From an uncultured Gammaproteobacteria bacterium (GTDB taxonomy: Bacteria > Pseudomonadota > Gammaproteobacteria > Eutrophobiales > Eutrophobiaceae), in assembly GCA_943788815.1 (NCBI GenBank), contig CALSRS010000001.1, positions 248,001 to 312,000 of the forward strand: a stretch of 64,000 nt of DNA, in the 5' to 3' direction. Under the pieces are notes generated by a model. It searched no databases, was not told the DNA's origin, and was given only the letters and a program-made list of their open reading frames with translations. The translations under genes and the position numbers were made by a program. Positions 9,793-18,178 of the stretch are shown piece by piece. Within the stretch, counting starts at the first letter, position 1; the number at the start of each line of letters is the position of its first letter.

Positions 9793-9833
9793 AAAAAACG
9801 GGCAGGTATTCATAATCCCTGCCCGTTTTTTTT
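9793..9833 (+). terminator. Intrinsic terminator after the DUF1552 gene
   Basis: CGGGCAGG (9799-9806) pairs with CCTGCCCG (9818-9825), flanked by A6 on the left and T8 on the right. It ends the plus-strand transcript. Because of the A-run it could also work weakly for minus-strand transcripts, but the minus-strand operon ends at 9900, before reaching it. Confidence 0.9.
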
Positions 9834-9899
9834 ATATGTCTTTATGAATCTCGTTTATGTGTATTGGGCATTTAATTTATATGAAATACCACCAAATAA

Positions 9900-12626
9900 T
9901 TATTTTGACTGCTCAACCATATCGGCTAAACGTTTACCCAGTATGTAACTTATATTGAAATTAAGCTTGGCCACGATATTGGGAAAGTATTTAAGATCTT
10001 TTTGTAATCTCTCATAATCAAATTTTAATGCCGTTAAGTCTGTTTTCGCACGAACATCAGCCGTTCGGTTCGTCTCACGAATATAGCCAATTTCACCAAA
10101 AATCTGACCACACCCCAAGGTTGCCAGCACTGTGGACTGTCCATCGTCTCGGCGGATCACATCTGCTTCTCCACTTAATATTAAAAACATACTGCGTCCC
10201 GTAGTGTCCTGTTCAATCAATAATTCATCTGACTTAAACTCATGCAATTCTGAAATCAATATTGCCTTTCTTCGCTGGTAGTCTGTCATATTATGAAACA
10301 GAGTACAGTTCTCCAGGGAGTCTTCATCCAAAGACATCGTTAGTATTTGGTATAAGCCCACCAGCCTGATTTTTGACATAAGTATGGGGGTAATCATTAA
10401 ATTTGTCAGTATCGATAACAGGATGGTTGCGGTTATTAAGGCCCCAAACTGTGCAACAACAGTAAATTCTGACAGGGTCAAAATACTAAACCCAACACAA
10501 AGAGAGATGGTTGAAATTATCATAGGGGGACCAACTTCACTTACTGCGGCATTGACTGCCCCTATATAATCAGATGACCTTCGGCAATGCTCAATATAAC
10601 GTGTTAACAAGTGAATTGTCCCATCAACTGCCAATGCAATTGCGATGACAGCCACCATGGCCGTTCCTGGATTAAGAGGAATGTTAAGCAGACCCATGAC
10701 ACCAAACATAATACCTACTGGCAGTACAGCTGGGATTAATGCGATTAAGCCACCTTTATATGATGTAAATAAAACAGAAACAATGACAAAGATCAGGACA
10801 ACCAGGACGATAAAACTATTCACCTGAGCACGCTTTAAATTTTCAGCTGCCTGGTGGACCATTAGATTTTTTCCAACCACATTGGACACGAGCTCAGCCC
10901 CTGCAAATTGGCTAACCACACCTTCAAGTTCTTCTATATAATCATTTAATACACGCGAATCATTTATATTATGTCTAACAATAATGTTTGCACGACTAAA
11001 ATCCTGGCTCACATAGTTTTCCAGTTCCGAACGATGAAATAGCACCAAATATTGCGCGACCAATTGTCTTGAACGAGGTAAAGCTAAACCAGGTTGTTCA
11101 CCTTGCATTTCATTGTGAACATATTTGAGTAAATCAGCCAATGAACGGCTATGATCAAACACACCCTGCTCTGCAACAAAATCCTGTATTAAAGCCAGCT
11201 TTTCTATATTTCTTGGCTCAAGAAATGCCTTTTCTGTATTTGACTCAAGGGTAATAAAAAAAGTATGGGCACCTGATAATTCCTCATGCATCCTGTCATG
11301 GTCCTGCATGAGTGACTGATTATCTGAAAAATATAATAAGGGATCGTTGGTCACATAAAAGGTTGAGGCATGATAAAAGAAAAAACCACTACACAAAAAT
11401 GACAGAAACAAGATTAAGCCTGGGGATTTGGTTTGTGTATGACTAAACAACAAGATGAATTTACCTGGATAACTACCCTCGTCGTCCTTAATATTATTCC
11501 TGGCACTTGCCCCTCGATGGTAGATTGCCAATAAGCCCGGTATTAGTAATACAGAAATGATTCCATGTATGACCATTGCAAATGTAGAAGCAATAGCGAA
11601 ATTTCTAATTATACTAATTTCATTTAGCATATTACTGGCAAAAGCAATGGTAATTATTAAAACTGTTAACAGAAATGACATCCCGGACTTTCTTGCAATT
11701 TTCCGCATTGCTTCTTCATGTGACATATCCTGGTGCTTTTTCAATCTTCGAAGATAGCTAATGATAAGATGCATCGTAGTAAAGGCTGACACGATAATAA
11801 TTAACAAAGGTAAGATAGTACTTAATATATTTATCGGCAGCCCAAGCCAACCTTGTAATCCGAATGTACAGATAATGGCAGTAATTGAGGTTATTATGGG
11901 TATGGCCGCTGCAAGCAGGCTTCGAACGAAGATTAATATCAATACTAATACTAATAAAGCTGACAATGGCCCAAGTAAAATAAAGTCGTTAGCCAGTTGT
12001 GTTTTCAGCTCATAGATTAATCTTGGTGAGCCTACCTGAATCAAACTTTGAAAATTACCGCGCACATTGTCTAATTGTGATTCGATATCCAGATATATCT
12101 GTTCTCTGATATCTTGAGTAGCAAACTCATCTTCCAGTGCTAACACCATAGTCGTGATACGACCGTGTTCAGCGAAATATGAATCAATAAACAGCTGGTT
12201 AGTTAAAATGGAATTTCTCAGCGACACAATATCCAGTTCATCTTCGATATCCCGATTCATAACCAGACCGGAATCAAGTTCATTGTTGATGCGCTTTAAT
12301 GTCCTGAGTGTAAACATACTGGACACTGCATTTACACCATTGATGCCTTCTAGTGCTGCATGAAGCTCATTAATTATGCGTAATTTATCATGCGACCAAA
12401 TGTCATCATCTTCGATAAAAATATAGACATTGTCATCTGTTCCAAATTCTTCAAGCACTCGCCTGTAGGCGAGTCTATCGGGGTCACTAGACGCTATAAG
12501 GCTATCTAATCCTGTATCAACTGTAAGCTTGGGAATTCCAGATGCCAGCAATAAACTTACCGCTATAATGCCCAACCAGGTTACCTGGCGGAATCGTATA
12601 CCTATTAGGAAAAGGTCTTGCAGCAT
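9900..12626 (-). CDS. RND/MMPL-family permease with C-terminal cyclic-nucleotide-binding domain
   Basis: This 908-residue inner-membrane protein has the duplicated RND/MMPL layout: a TM helix at the N-terminus, a periplasmic loop, a block of about six TM helices (residues about 215-380), a second TM helix and loop, then a second TM block (about 590-740). The tail (about 765-900) is a CRP-like cyclic-nucleotide-binding domain, with FGE at 843-845 and RTA at 854-856 in the phosphate-binding cassette. This suggests cytoplasmic ligand control of transport. The start overlaps the LolA-like gene stop in TAATG. Related permeases paired with LolA-like proteins are linked to hydrophobic or lipid cargo; the substrate here is unknown. 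Confidence 0.88.
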   Translation of the reverse strand: MLQDLFLIGIRFRQVTWLGIIAVSLLLASGIPKLTVDTGLDSLIASSDPDRLAYRRVLEEFGTDDNVYIFIEDDDIWSHDKLRIINELHAALEGINGVNAVSSMFTLRTLKRINNELDSGLVMNRDIEDELDIVSLRNSILTNQLFIDSYFAEHGRITTMVLALEDEFATQDIREQIYLDIESQLDNVRGNFQSLIQVGSPRLIYELKTQLANDFILLGPLSALLVLVLILIFVRSLLAAAIPIITSITAIICTFGLQGWLGLPINILSTILPLLIIIVSAFTTMHLIISYLRRLKKHQDMSHEEAMRKIARKSGMSFLLTVLIITIAFASNMLNEISIIRNFAIASTFAMVIHGIISVLLIPGLLAIYHRGASARNNIKDDEGSYPGKFILLFSHTQTKSPGLILFLSFLCSGFFFYHASTFYVTNDPLLYFSDNQSLMQDHDRMHEELSGAHTFFITLESNTEKAFLEPRNIEKLALIQDFVAEQGVFDHSRSLADLLKYVHNEMQGEQPGLALPRSRQLVAQYLVLFHRSELENYVSQDFSRANIIVRHNINDSRVLNDYIEELEGVVSQFAGAELVSNVVGKNLMVHQAAENLKRAQVNSFIVLVVLIFVIVSVLFTSYKGGLIALIPAVLPVGIMFGVMGLLNIPLNPGTAMVAVIAIALAVDGTIHLLTRYIEHCRRSSDYIGAVNAAVSEVGPPMIISTISLCVGFSILTLSEFTVVAQFGALITATILLSILTNLMITPILMSKIRLVGLYQILTMSLDEDSLENCTLFHNMTDYQRRKAILISELHEFKSDELLIEQDTTGRSMFLILSGEADVIRRDDGQSTVLATLGCGQIFGEIGYIRETNRTADVRAKTDLTALKFDYERLQKDLKYFPNIVAKLNFNISYILGKRLADMVEQSK

Positions 12627-13546
12627 TACTGAGATCCTCTTGCTTGATTGATCACAAACGAATTATCAATCTTGTTAATGCTGGCATCTATAAGTTCTGA
12701 TTCAAGTTGCTCTTCTTGCGAAGGACTCAGATCCAGTGGAGGTTTATTTTCATAAAGCCAGTTTGCCGTAAATACATCTTCAGATACCAAATTATTGGAC
12801 ACCACTCTTTTGTTAATTTTTATCAGTGTACTGTGAAGTCTGGTCCTGTCCGTCATGTGCAGCATGGCTGCATTCCAGTTTTTCAGTGCATTTTTGCTTA
12901 AGTCATGCATAGACAACTGTTTCATGACTTTGCCTTTGTTATCATAATAATTAGTTTGGGTAATAAAGTGGCCATCTTGTCTGACCTGATGTGTCTTCAG
13001 GGGCGAGGTATTTACTGGATCGTCATCTTTTTCATAGACATCAATCAGAAAATACGTCACATCACCAATTTTACGATCAGCCCTGCGTACATATTGGTAT
13101 TGCAAATCAAACAGATTACTAATCTGGCTAAGAGTGAAGTCCATTCCAAACAAGCCTTCATTATCATTCCACAAACTTTGGTGTTTTAATAATTCTCCGT
13201 TTGCGGGTAAATAAATGTACACACTGGGAATGGCCTGTGCTGTTTGTTCCACCAGGATTGCAACACCTTCATATTCATCAGGCTCATCAAATACCAGCAA
13301 AAACTTTACCATTCCGTTATCAGAAATCCGGGCAAATTTCCTGAGTTGTCTTGTATCACGATTACCTGCATGGTCTGTTAGAATTACAGAAATTTCTTCG
13401 TAAATATATTTTTCTACTTTCAGGTTTTGTTGAACTGAAGACATAATGGCTTCAGCTGTTAAATCATCAACATTCTGCGCAATACCAGCCTTCATCCCTG
13501 CAAAGCAAAGAAACACGATTGTGAAGCTGATAATTTTTATATTCAT
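12626..13546 (-). CDS. LolA-like outer membrane lipoprotein-sorting family protein
   Basis: This 306-residue protein has a signal peptide (about residues 1-23, ending IAQN) and matches the LolA-like family often encoded beside RND/MMPL permeases: FLLVFDEPDEYEGVAILV, VYIYLPANGELLKH, EGLFGMDFTLSQISNL and the C-terminal YYDNKGKVMKQL region. The fold is a half-barrel that carries lipid or lipoprotein through the periplasm. It sits between pqiC (TAA directly followed by its ATG) and the RND permease (TAATG overlap), so it probably hands cargo to or from these partners. It is not the housekeeping LolA. Confidence 0.85.
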   Translation of the reverse strand: MNIKIISFTIVFLCFAGMKAGIAQNVDDLTAEAIMSSVQQNLKVEKYIYEEISVILTDHAGNRDTRQLRKFARISDNGMVKFLLVFDEPDEYEGVAILVEQTAQAIPSVYIYLPANGELLKHQSLWNDNEGLFGMDFTLSQISNLFDLQYQYVRRADRKIGDVTYFLIDVYEKDDDPVNTSPLKTHQVRQDGHFITQTNYYDNKGKVMKQLSMHDLSKNALKNWNAAMLHMTDRTRLHSTLIKINKRVVSNNLVSEDVFTANWLYENKPPLDLSPSQEEQLESELIDASINKIDNSFVINQARGSQ

Positions 13547-14149
13547 TTATCTGGTAGATATACTTACAGCTATTAAACGACCCAGTTCACCATATAAATC
13601 CTTCATCGATCTAACAATATTCTCATAATCATCCATGGCATAAATCCCGCTACTCATCAATTCGGTATTATGAGTAGATACGGCCCTCTGCTCTTGGTTA
13701 TCCAGAATTTGCCACCTGGCAACTAGTTTCACATAACCATTATAGTCCCGCTCAAATTGTTCTATATGGATCTGCAATCTGTAATCAGCTTTAGAGAGCG
13801 TTCTATTTATTGGCGTACCAATATCATTGGTTCCAAGTAGGTCTGACAAATTTTGCGCCATTGTTCTCAACAGATTCTTACGGAAATTATCTCCCCATTG
13901 ATTATTGTCAGAAAAAAATATCTGATTTTCATCCCCTCTACTGACAATATTAAATCGTTCCATATACTGCGGTATATGGACATCCATGATTTCGACCACA
14001 AGATTTGGGTCATCGGCAACAGGGGAAATCGATTCAACAGCATCCACCATATAATAACGAATCGAAGTCCCTCCCCCGCCACAAGCAAATAATATAAAAA
14101 GAGAGGCTATACTTAGCACAAAACTTTTAAAATATTTTTTTCTATCCAT
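13547..14149 (-). CDS. pqiC: PqiC-type ABC transport auxiliary lipoprotein
   Basis: This 200-residue lipoprotein has an N-terminal hydrophobic stretch and a lipobox ending FAC at Cys23, followed by a Gly linker. The body resembles the PqiC/DUF330 family: IRYYMVDAVE, VEIMDVHIPQYMERFNIVSR, the NNQWGDNFRKNLLRTMAQNL segment and DYRLQIHIEQFERD. PqiC is the outer-membrane partner of the PqiB tunnel in intermembrane lipid transport. The start overlaps the pqiB stop in TAATG. The length is close to E. coli PqiC. Confidence 0.85.
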   Translation of the reverse strand: MDRKKYFKSFVLSIASLFILFACGGGGTSIRYYMVDAVESISPVADDPNLVVEIMDVHIPQYMERFNIVSRGDENQIFFSDNNQWGDNFRKNLLRTMAQNLSDLLGTNDIGTPINRTLSKADYRLQIHIEQFERDYNGYVKLVARWQILDNQEQRAVSTHNTELMSSGIYAMDDYENIVRSMKDLYGELGRLIAVSISTR

Positions 14150-15798
14150 TACTCATCTCCATCGCCTTCTCTTCCAAATAGCAAAGACTGAGGATTCCTC
14201 TCGAGGATCTCTACTAATGCCCTTATTGACCGTGCAGTTTCTTCTAATTCACTGGTTAATTGAATGACGTTGTATTGCATGGGTGAATTTGGCTCGAGGA
14301 TGTTATTTGTTAAATCCAGTGTTTCACGAAGTTTTTCCAGCACATCTCGACCAGCACCGATGGTATCATCAAGGCTGGCTTCATCAACCGCAGCCAGAAT
14401 ATTTTTAAATGACTCCATAGAGGTTTCGAGATTATCCAGGGATGCTTGTATTGCTGGGGAATTAAACAAAGAATTGGTTCCTTCGAGTGTGCCAAGTAGC
14501 TCCCTGCCTATATCTTCCAGATTTATTGTATCTAAACGAGAAACAAAGGCCTCGAGTGAATTGGTAATGGATTCAATACTGGCAGATGAGACGGTGGGCA
14601 TCTCTGGGACAGTTTCGTTTGCTGCGACCAGTTCCAGTGGGGCATCTGGATTCATTATCAGTTCAACATAAAGTTGTCCTGTAATTAAACTCCCTGACTG
14701 TAATCTGGCACGTAGACCCTTATCTATCAGGTTGGTAATGGTATCCTCTGATTCACTAATTCCATCTATGTCTCGAAAAACTATACGTTCTGGTTCAATT
14801 TCGAATAAGACAGGGATTAAGAAACTTTCATCTTCATTATCATACTCCAGCCTGAAATCCAGCACGGAACCAACCTGTATTCCTCGAAATTCAACCGGTG
14901 CGCCTGGACTGAGTCCCCGAACTGAGCTGCCAAAATAAGCCACGTAATTTATCTTCTTGGTATACGCATTATTATCAATATCCCCGTAACCGTTATGTAG
15001 TGTATAGACCAAGCCCTGTATATCAGATGTTGATTCCTCAAGGGTTTCGGAGCTATCAAATGCAATACCCCCAAAAATCAGGCTCTTGACTGATTCTGTC
15101 CTGACATTGACACCGTTGGCAGAGAGATCAACTTCCATCCCACTGACATTCCAGAAACGGGTGTTACCCTGCACTATCTGGTCAAAGGGGTCATTAATAA
15201 ATATATGTATGTAGACACTTTCCCTGTCATTCGCCAATTCGTAAGCCAACACTTCGCCCGCCTGTATTCCTTTGTAATAAACCGGCGACCCGACATCTAT
15301 CGAACCGAGTTTATCTGCGATTAGCACAACCTGTTGCCCTAAGGTCTCAGATAAAACCACAGGAGGCGTTTCCAGTCCTACAAAGTGAAATTGTGGCGCA
15401 CCCTGGCCTGGTTCAACTGAAATATAGGCACCAGATATTATGGTTTCCAATCCTGAAATACCACTGAGACTAAATTGAGGACGTACAACCCAAAACTGGG
15501 TGTTACGCCTTAGAAATGAATCCATTCCCTGATTAAACCGCGCTGAAAGTATGACGTGAGAGAAATCTTCACTGAACTGCATGCCTTCAATAACGCCGAT
15601 ATTCACATTTTTATATTTTATCCGTGTCATACCAACTTCTATTCCATCGGCTGTCAGAAAACTGATAGTGGCAACTGAACCTTGTTCTGATAAGGTTTTG
15701 ACAATTAGCCAACCACCTACCAGGGCTGTAATGATGGGTATGACCCATACCATGGAAATACCTGAACGGTGCTCTATTTTAGGTGATGCGACTTCCAT
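14149..15798 (-). CDS. pqiB: PqiB intermembrane MCE transport protein
   Basis: PqiB forms a hexameric tunnel of stacked MCE rings bridging the inner and outer membranes for lipid transport. The 549-residue length equals that of E. coli PqiB (about 546). A single TM helix spans about residues 14-36 (MVWVIPIITALVGGWLIV). Three MCE domains follow at about 40-130, 160-240 and 285-380; repeated hallmarks include VGMTRIKYKNVNIG, VGSPVYYKGIQAGEV and PGAPVEFRGIQVGSV. A long C-terminal helical part (about 430-530) matches the PqiB needle. The start overlaps the pqiA stop in TAATG. Confidence 0.93.
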   Translation of the reverse strand: MEVASPKIEHRSGISMVWVIPIITALVGGWLIVKTLSEQGSVATISFLTADGIEVGMTRIKYKNVNIGVIEGMQFSEDFSHVILSARFNQGMDSFLRRNTQFWVVRPQFSLSGISGLETIISGAYISVEPGQGAPQFHFVGLETPPVVLSETLGQQVVLIADKLGSIDVGSPVYYKGIQAGEVLAYELANDRESVYIHIFINDPFDQIVQGNTRFWNVSGMEVDLSANGVNVRTESVKSLIFGGIAFDSSETLEESTSDIQGLVYTLHNGYGDIDNNAYTKKINYVAYFGSSVRGLSPGAPVEFRGIQVGSVLDFRLEYDNEDESFLIPVLFEIEPERIVFRDIDGISESEDTITNLIDKGLRARLQSGSLITGQLYVELIMNPDAPLELVAANETVPEMPTVSSASIESITNSLEAFVSRLDTINLEDIGRELLGTLEGTNSLFNSPAIQASLDNLETSMESFKNILAAVDEASLDDTIGAGRDVLEKLRETLDLTNNILEPNSPMQYNVIQLTSELEETARSIRALVEILERNPQSLLFGREGDGDE

Positions 15799-16517
15799 TA
15801 TTCAATTACCTTATCATTATCGTCCAGCTTAGCATTATCCCAGATTAATCTTGGGTCAAAACTATGGGCAGCAAACATAGTAACGACCACAACACCTGCA
15901 AAAAAAGAGGCACCTATTCCTGGCCGTATGGTTGATAGAACATCCAGACTAACCAAAGCCGACAGTATACCAACAAGGAATATATCCACCATAGACCATG
16001 CGCCCACTGTTTCTGTAATTCGATAAAGAACTGTTCTGTCTTTGGGGCGCCATTTTGACCCGCGTTGAACCGACACGAGTAAAAAGGCAAGAACAATGAG
16101 TTTCATAACAGGAATCACAACACTTGCTACGAATACGATCATGGCAAGTCCCCACATGCCACCTTCAATTAAATGCAATACCCCACTTATAATCGTACTG
16201 GGCTCACCCTGGCCAAACCGAATAACAGTCATTACCGGATAAAGGTTGGCGGGGATAATCAGGATAGTTGCTGTCATTAGCAGTGCCCAGGTACGCGTAA
16301 TGCTATCTGACTTTCGATGATGAATCGGAGATGAACATCGTGCACACTCATCCACTCCTGCTTTCGCACTGGTCAATAAACCACATGTGTGGCAATTCAT
16401 CAAAGATTTAGGGTCAGAGATATCAGGTGGCTGATAATCAAAATGTTCCCAGATTGACTCTGGAATCAAAATTAGCACGGGCAGCAGCAAAGGCAACCAA
16501 TAATCCGACCAATGCAT
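15798..16517 (-). CDS. pqiA: PqiA C-terminal half, out of frame with the N-terminal half
   Basis: PqiA is the polytopic inner-membrane component of the Pqi system, built from two zinc-ribbon plus four-helix modules. This frame holds the second module: zinc ribbon CHTCG...CARC, then four TM helices ending SFDPRLIW. The first about 22 residues of the open frame do not resemble the family, but SIWEHFDYQPPDIS just after them fits the linker that follows the FDSR of the preceding frame. Removing one base near 16465 would join the two. As it stands, this half could be made from ATG 16517 or from the internal ATG at 16400 just before the zinc ribbon. Confidence 0.75.
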   Translation of the reverse strand: MHWSDYWLPLLLPVLILIPESIWEHFDYQPPDISDPKSLMNCHTCGLLTSAKAGVDECARCSSPIHHRKSDSITRTWALLMTATILIIPANLYPVMTVIRFGQGEPSTIISGVLHLIEGGMWGLAMIVFVASVVIPVMKLIVLAFLLVSVQRGSKWRPKDRTVLYRITETVGAWSMVDIFLVGILSALVSLDVLSTIRPGIGASFFAGVVVVTMFAAHSFDPRLIWDNAKLDDNDKVIE

Positions 16518-16929
16518 ACAGTGAAAAACCGGTTATAACATTAGCAAGGTCTTGCAATTTCACTATGGATATCAAGACCCCCAGCATAAAAACACTGATC
16601 AGGCTCCAGGGGTTAATTGCTTCAATCAAGCGGTAAATAGGACCCATTGCTGGCGGAACAATTCCAAATCGAAGTGGTATTAATAAATAAAGCATGCAGA
16701 TAATAGTAATAAAAGGAAATCCGATGCTAGTAAAAAAGATAATTATGCCCAGATCCGGCATTCCCATTTGATACATTGCCAAGCCACTGGACAATAAAAT
16801 ATTTTCTTCCACTCTGCCGCCCAGCTCCAGGGACAAAAATGGAAAAGCATTTGCCATAATGAATAGCATTAAAGCCGTACTATATAGTGCTATACCACGG
16901 TCAAGACTGTTTTTTATATGCAGATACAA
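16438..16929 (-). CDS. pqiA: PqiA first membrane module, frameshifted on both sides
   Basis: This frame holds four TM helices of the first PqiA module (IALYSTALMLFIMANAFPFL, the YQMGMPDLGIIIFFTSIGFP region, and EAINPWSLISVFMLGVLISIVKL). It has no ATG at its start, only TTG at 16929, and lacks the expected zinc ribbon, which is encoded in another frame just upstream (16901-17032). It stops at NLGTF, where the next frame continues. Correcting one base in the A6 run at 16911-16916 and one near 16465 gives a 410-residue protein, close to E. coli PqiA (417). This is either a recent double-frameshift pseudogene or an error in the sequence. Confidence 0.7.
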   Translation of the reverse strand: MYLHIKNSLDRGIALYSTALMLFIMANAFPFLSLELGGRVEENILLSSGLAMYQMGMPDLGIIIFFTSIGFPFITIICMLYLLIPLRFGIVPPAMGPIYRLIEAINPWSLISVFMLGVLISIVKLQDLANVITGFSLYALVGLLVAFAAARANFDSRVNLGTF

Positions 16930-17032
16930 AAGTGAGGCCGCACCGTGTGCAACTAGCCTTACCTGATGTCTCTATCGGCTGGTAGTGATATAACTGGTCA
17001 CATTCGTGACAGGCTATAATCTTCCCCTTCAT
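16901..17032 (-). pseudogene. pqiA: PqiA N-terminal zinc ribbon fragment
   Basis: This short reading frame of 43 codons starts with ATG at 17032 and encodes MKGKIIACHECDQLY, then ASCTRCGLTFVSAYKK. The CxxC...CxxC pattern is the zinc ribbon expected at the start of PqiA. The frame is lost at an A6 run (16911-16916), where dropping one A continues into the first membrane module as YKNSLDRGIALY. It is the true start of the pqi operon and is preceded by a good sigma-70 promoter. Confidence 0.72.
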
Positions 17033-17066
17033 CTTCAATGACACAACAGAATCTTGATTTTTTGTC

Positions 17067-17094
17067 GTTATAGTTATGCTATCCCCAGTGTCAA
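17067..17094 (-). promoter_or_regulatory. Sigma-70 promoter of the pqi operon
   Basis: On the minus strand TTGACA (17094-17089) and TATAAC (17072-17067) are separated by 16 bp. The -35 is a perfect consensus. The predicted transcript start lies about 25-30 bp before the pqiA ATG at 17032, giving the pqi operon its own promoter separate from the exporter gene upstream. Confidence 0.7.
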
Positions 17095-17253
17095 ATTCTG
17101 CCCGCCTGGAAAGGAAAAGCCAAGTGCTTTAATCCGTAATATTCCAAAATTTAGCTTGTAACAGGTATTTTTTATGCCGGGGACTGTTTTCGAGTGATGT
17201 TAAATAGCCATATGCCGCCTATGATCAGGAACAAACCAAGATAGTGGTACCAA

Positions 17254-18054
17254 CTAATAATTTTCACCAATGAAGATATAGGCCAAAATCGCAGTGAGTA
17301 TGGGTACAAGATTTAGGAACAAGCCAGCATGATTAGCACCAACCAGTTCAATACCACGGTTCCAGCACATATACGAAACCACAGAAGGAAATATAGCGAT
17401 GACGATTAATCCTGTAATGACTTGTTGATTTAACTGGATATATTCCCCCTGAACAAGCTCATATAAAAATAGTGGCAAAGACGTTAACGCCCCCAGGATG
17501 ATTAATACAGCAAGTAAACTTAATGGATGAATGTCTGGTTTTTTATGAAGCAGCACAGGGTATAAAGCACCACAAAATACGCCCAGCAGCATCCATAAAT
17601 CCCCAACAACAAACTCCAATGTTGTCACAGAAGAAATATTGCCCCTAAAAATGACCACTACAACCCCCATAAAACAGATTGCCATGCCTATTACCTGCGG
17701 CCGACTCAGTGAAACGTTCAATATCAAGTGTGAAAATAGTGCGATGGTGACGGGGAAAATGCTCGATATCAGTCCCACATTTACAGCCGAAGTGGTCTGT
17801 AGCGCAATATATAACAGGCAATTGAATGCACAAATACCAGTTGCCGCTATTAATAATAATCTAGGCCACCACTGAATGGCTTTTTGCCAGTCAGATCTAA
17901 GATGGGGCCAGGCAATGGGCAAAATAATCAAGGAGGCTAAAAACCAGCGCGCAAAGGTGAAACTTAGTGGCGGGACAAATTCAATGATCCCTTTTGCAAC
18001 TACGTTATGACCAGACCAGAATAATACGGCAAAGAATAACAACAATACTGGCAT
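17254..18054 (-). CDS. EamA/DMT-family transporter, C-terminus frameshifted
   Basis: This frame encodes 266 residues of a ten-helix drug/metabolite transporter with two EamA repeats (about 5-135 and 150-266); examples are FWSGHNVVAKGIIEFVPP, FTFARW and AYIFIGEN. It stops just after GEN-Y, before the last TM helix. The missing helix is intact in another frame: WYHYLGLFLIIGGIWLFNIT, ending at a TAA at 17172-17174. Removing one base from the ATTATTAG stretch near 17254 would give a normal 293-residue protein. The cargo (metabolite or drug export) cannot be predicted. Confidence 0.85.
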   Translation of the reverse strand: MPVLLLFFAVLFWSGHNVVAKGIIEFVPPLSFTFARWFLASLIILPIAWPHLRSDWQKAIQWWPRLLLIAATGICAFNCLLYIALQTTSAVNVGLISSIFPVTIALFSHLILNVSLSRPQVIGMAICFMGVVVVIFRGNISSVTTLEFVVGDLWMLLGVFCGALYPVLLHKKPDIHPLSLLAVLIILGALTSLPLFLYELVQGEYIQLNQQVITGLIVIAIFPSVVSYMCWNRGIELVGANHAGLFLNLVPILTAILAYIFIGENY

Positions 18055-18178
18055 TGATCTGATTTTTCCTGAAGATTAAACAACGAACATTAACAACATT
18101 ACTTGATAAAGAGAAGTTGAAACAAATGATTATTTATCAGGTGTTAGTTATAAAATAATTATCTGTTATGCAGAACAG

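Noticed and set aside
15798-16929. Two separate PqiA genes as in some pseudomonads
   Set aside because: The linker and zinc ribbon pieces fit one fused protein with two lost frames, and the total length is two bases over one open gene; still, independent translation of the halves cannot be excluded.
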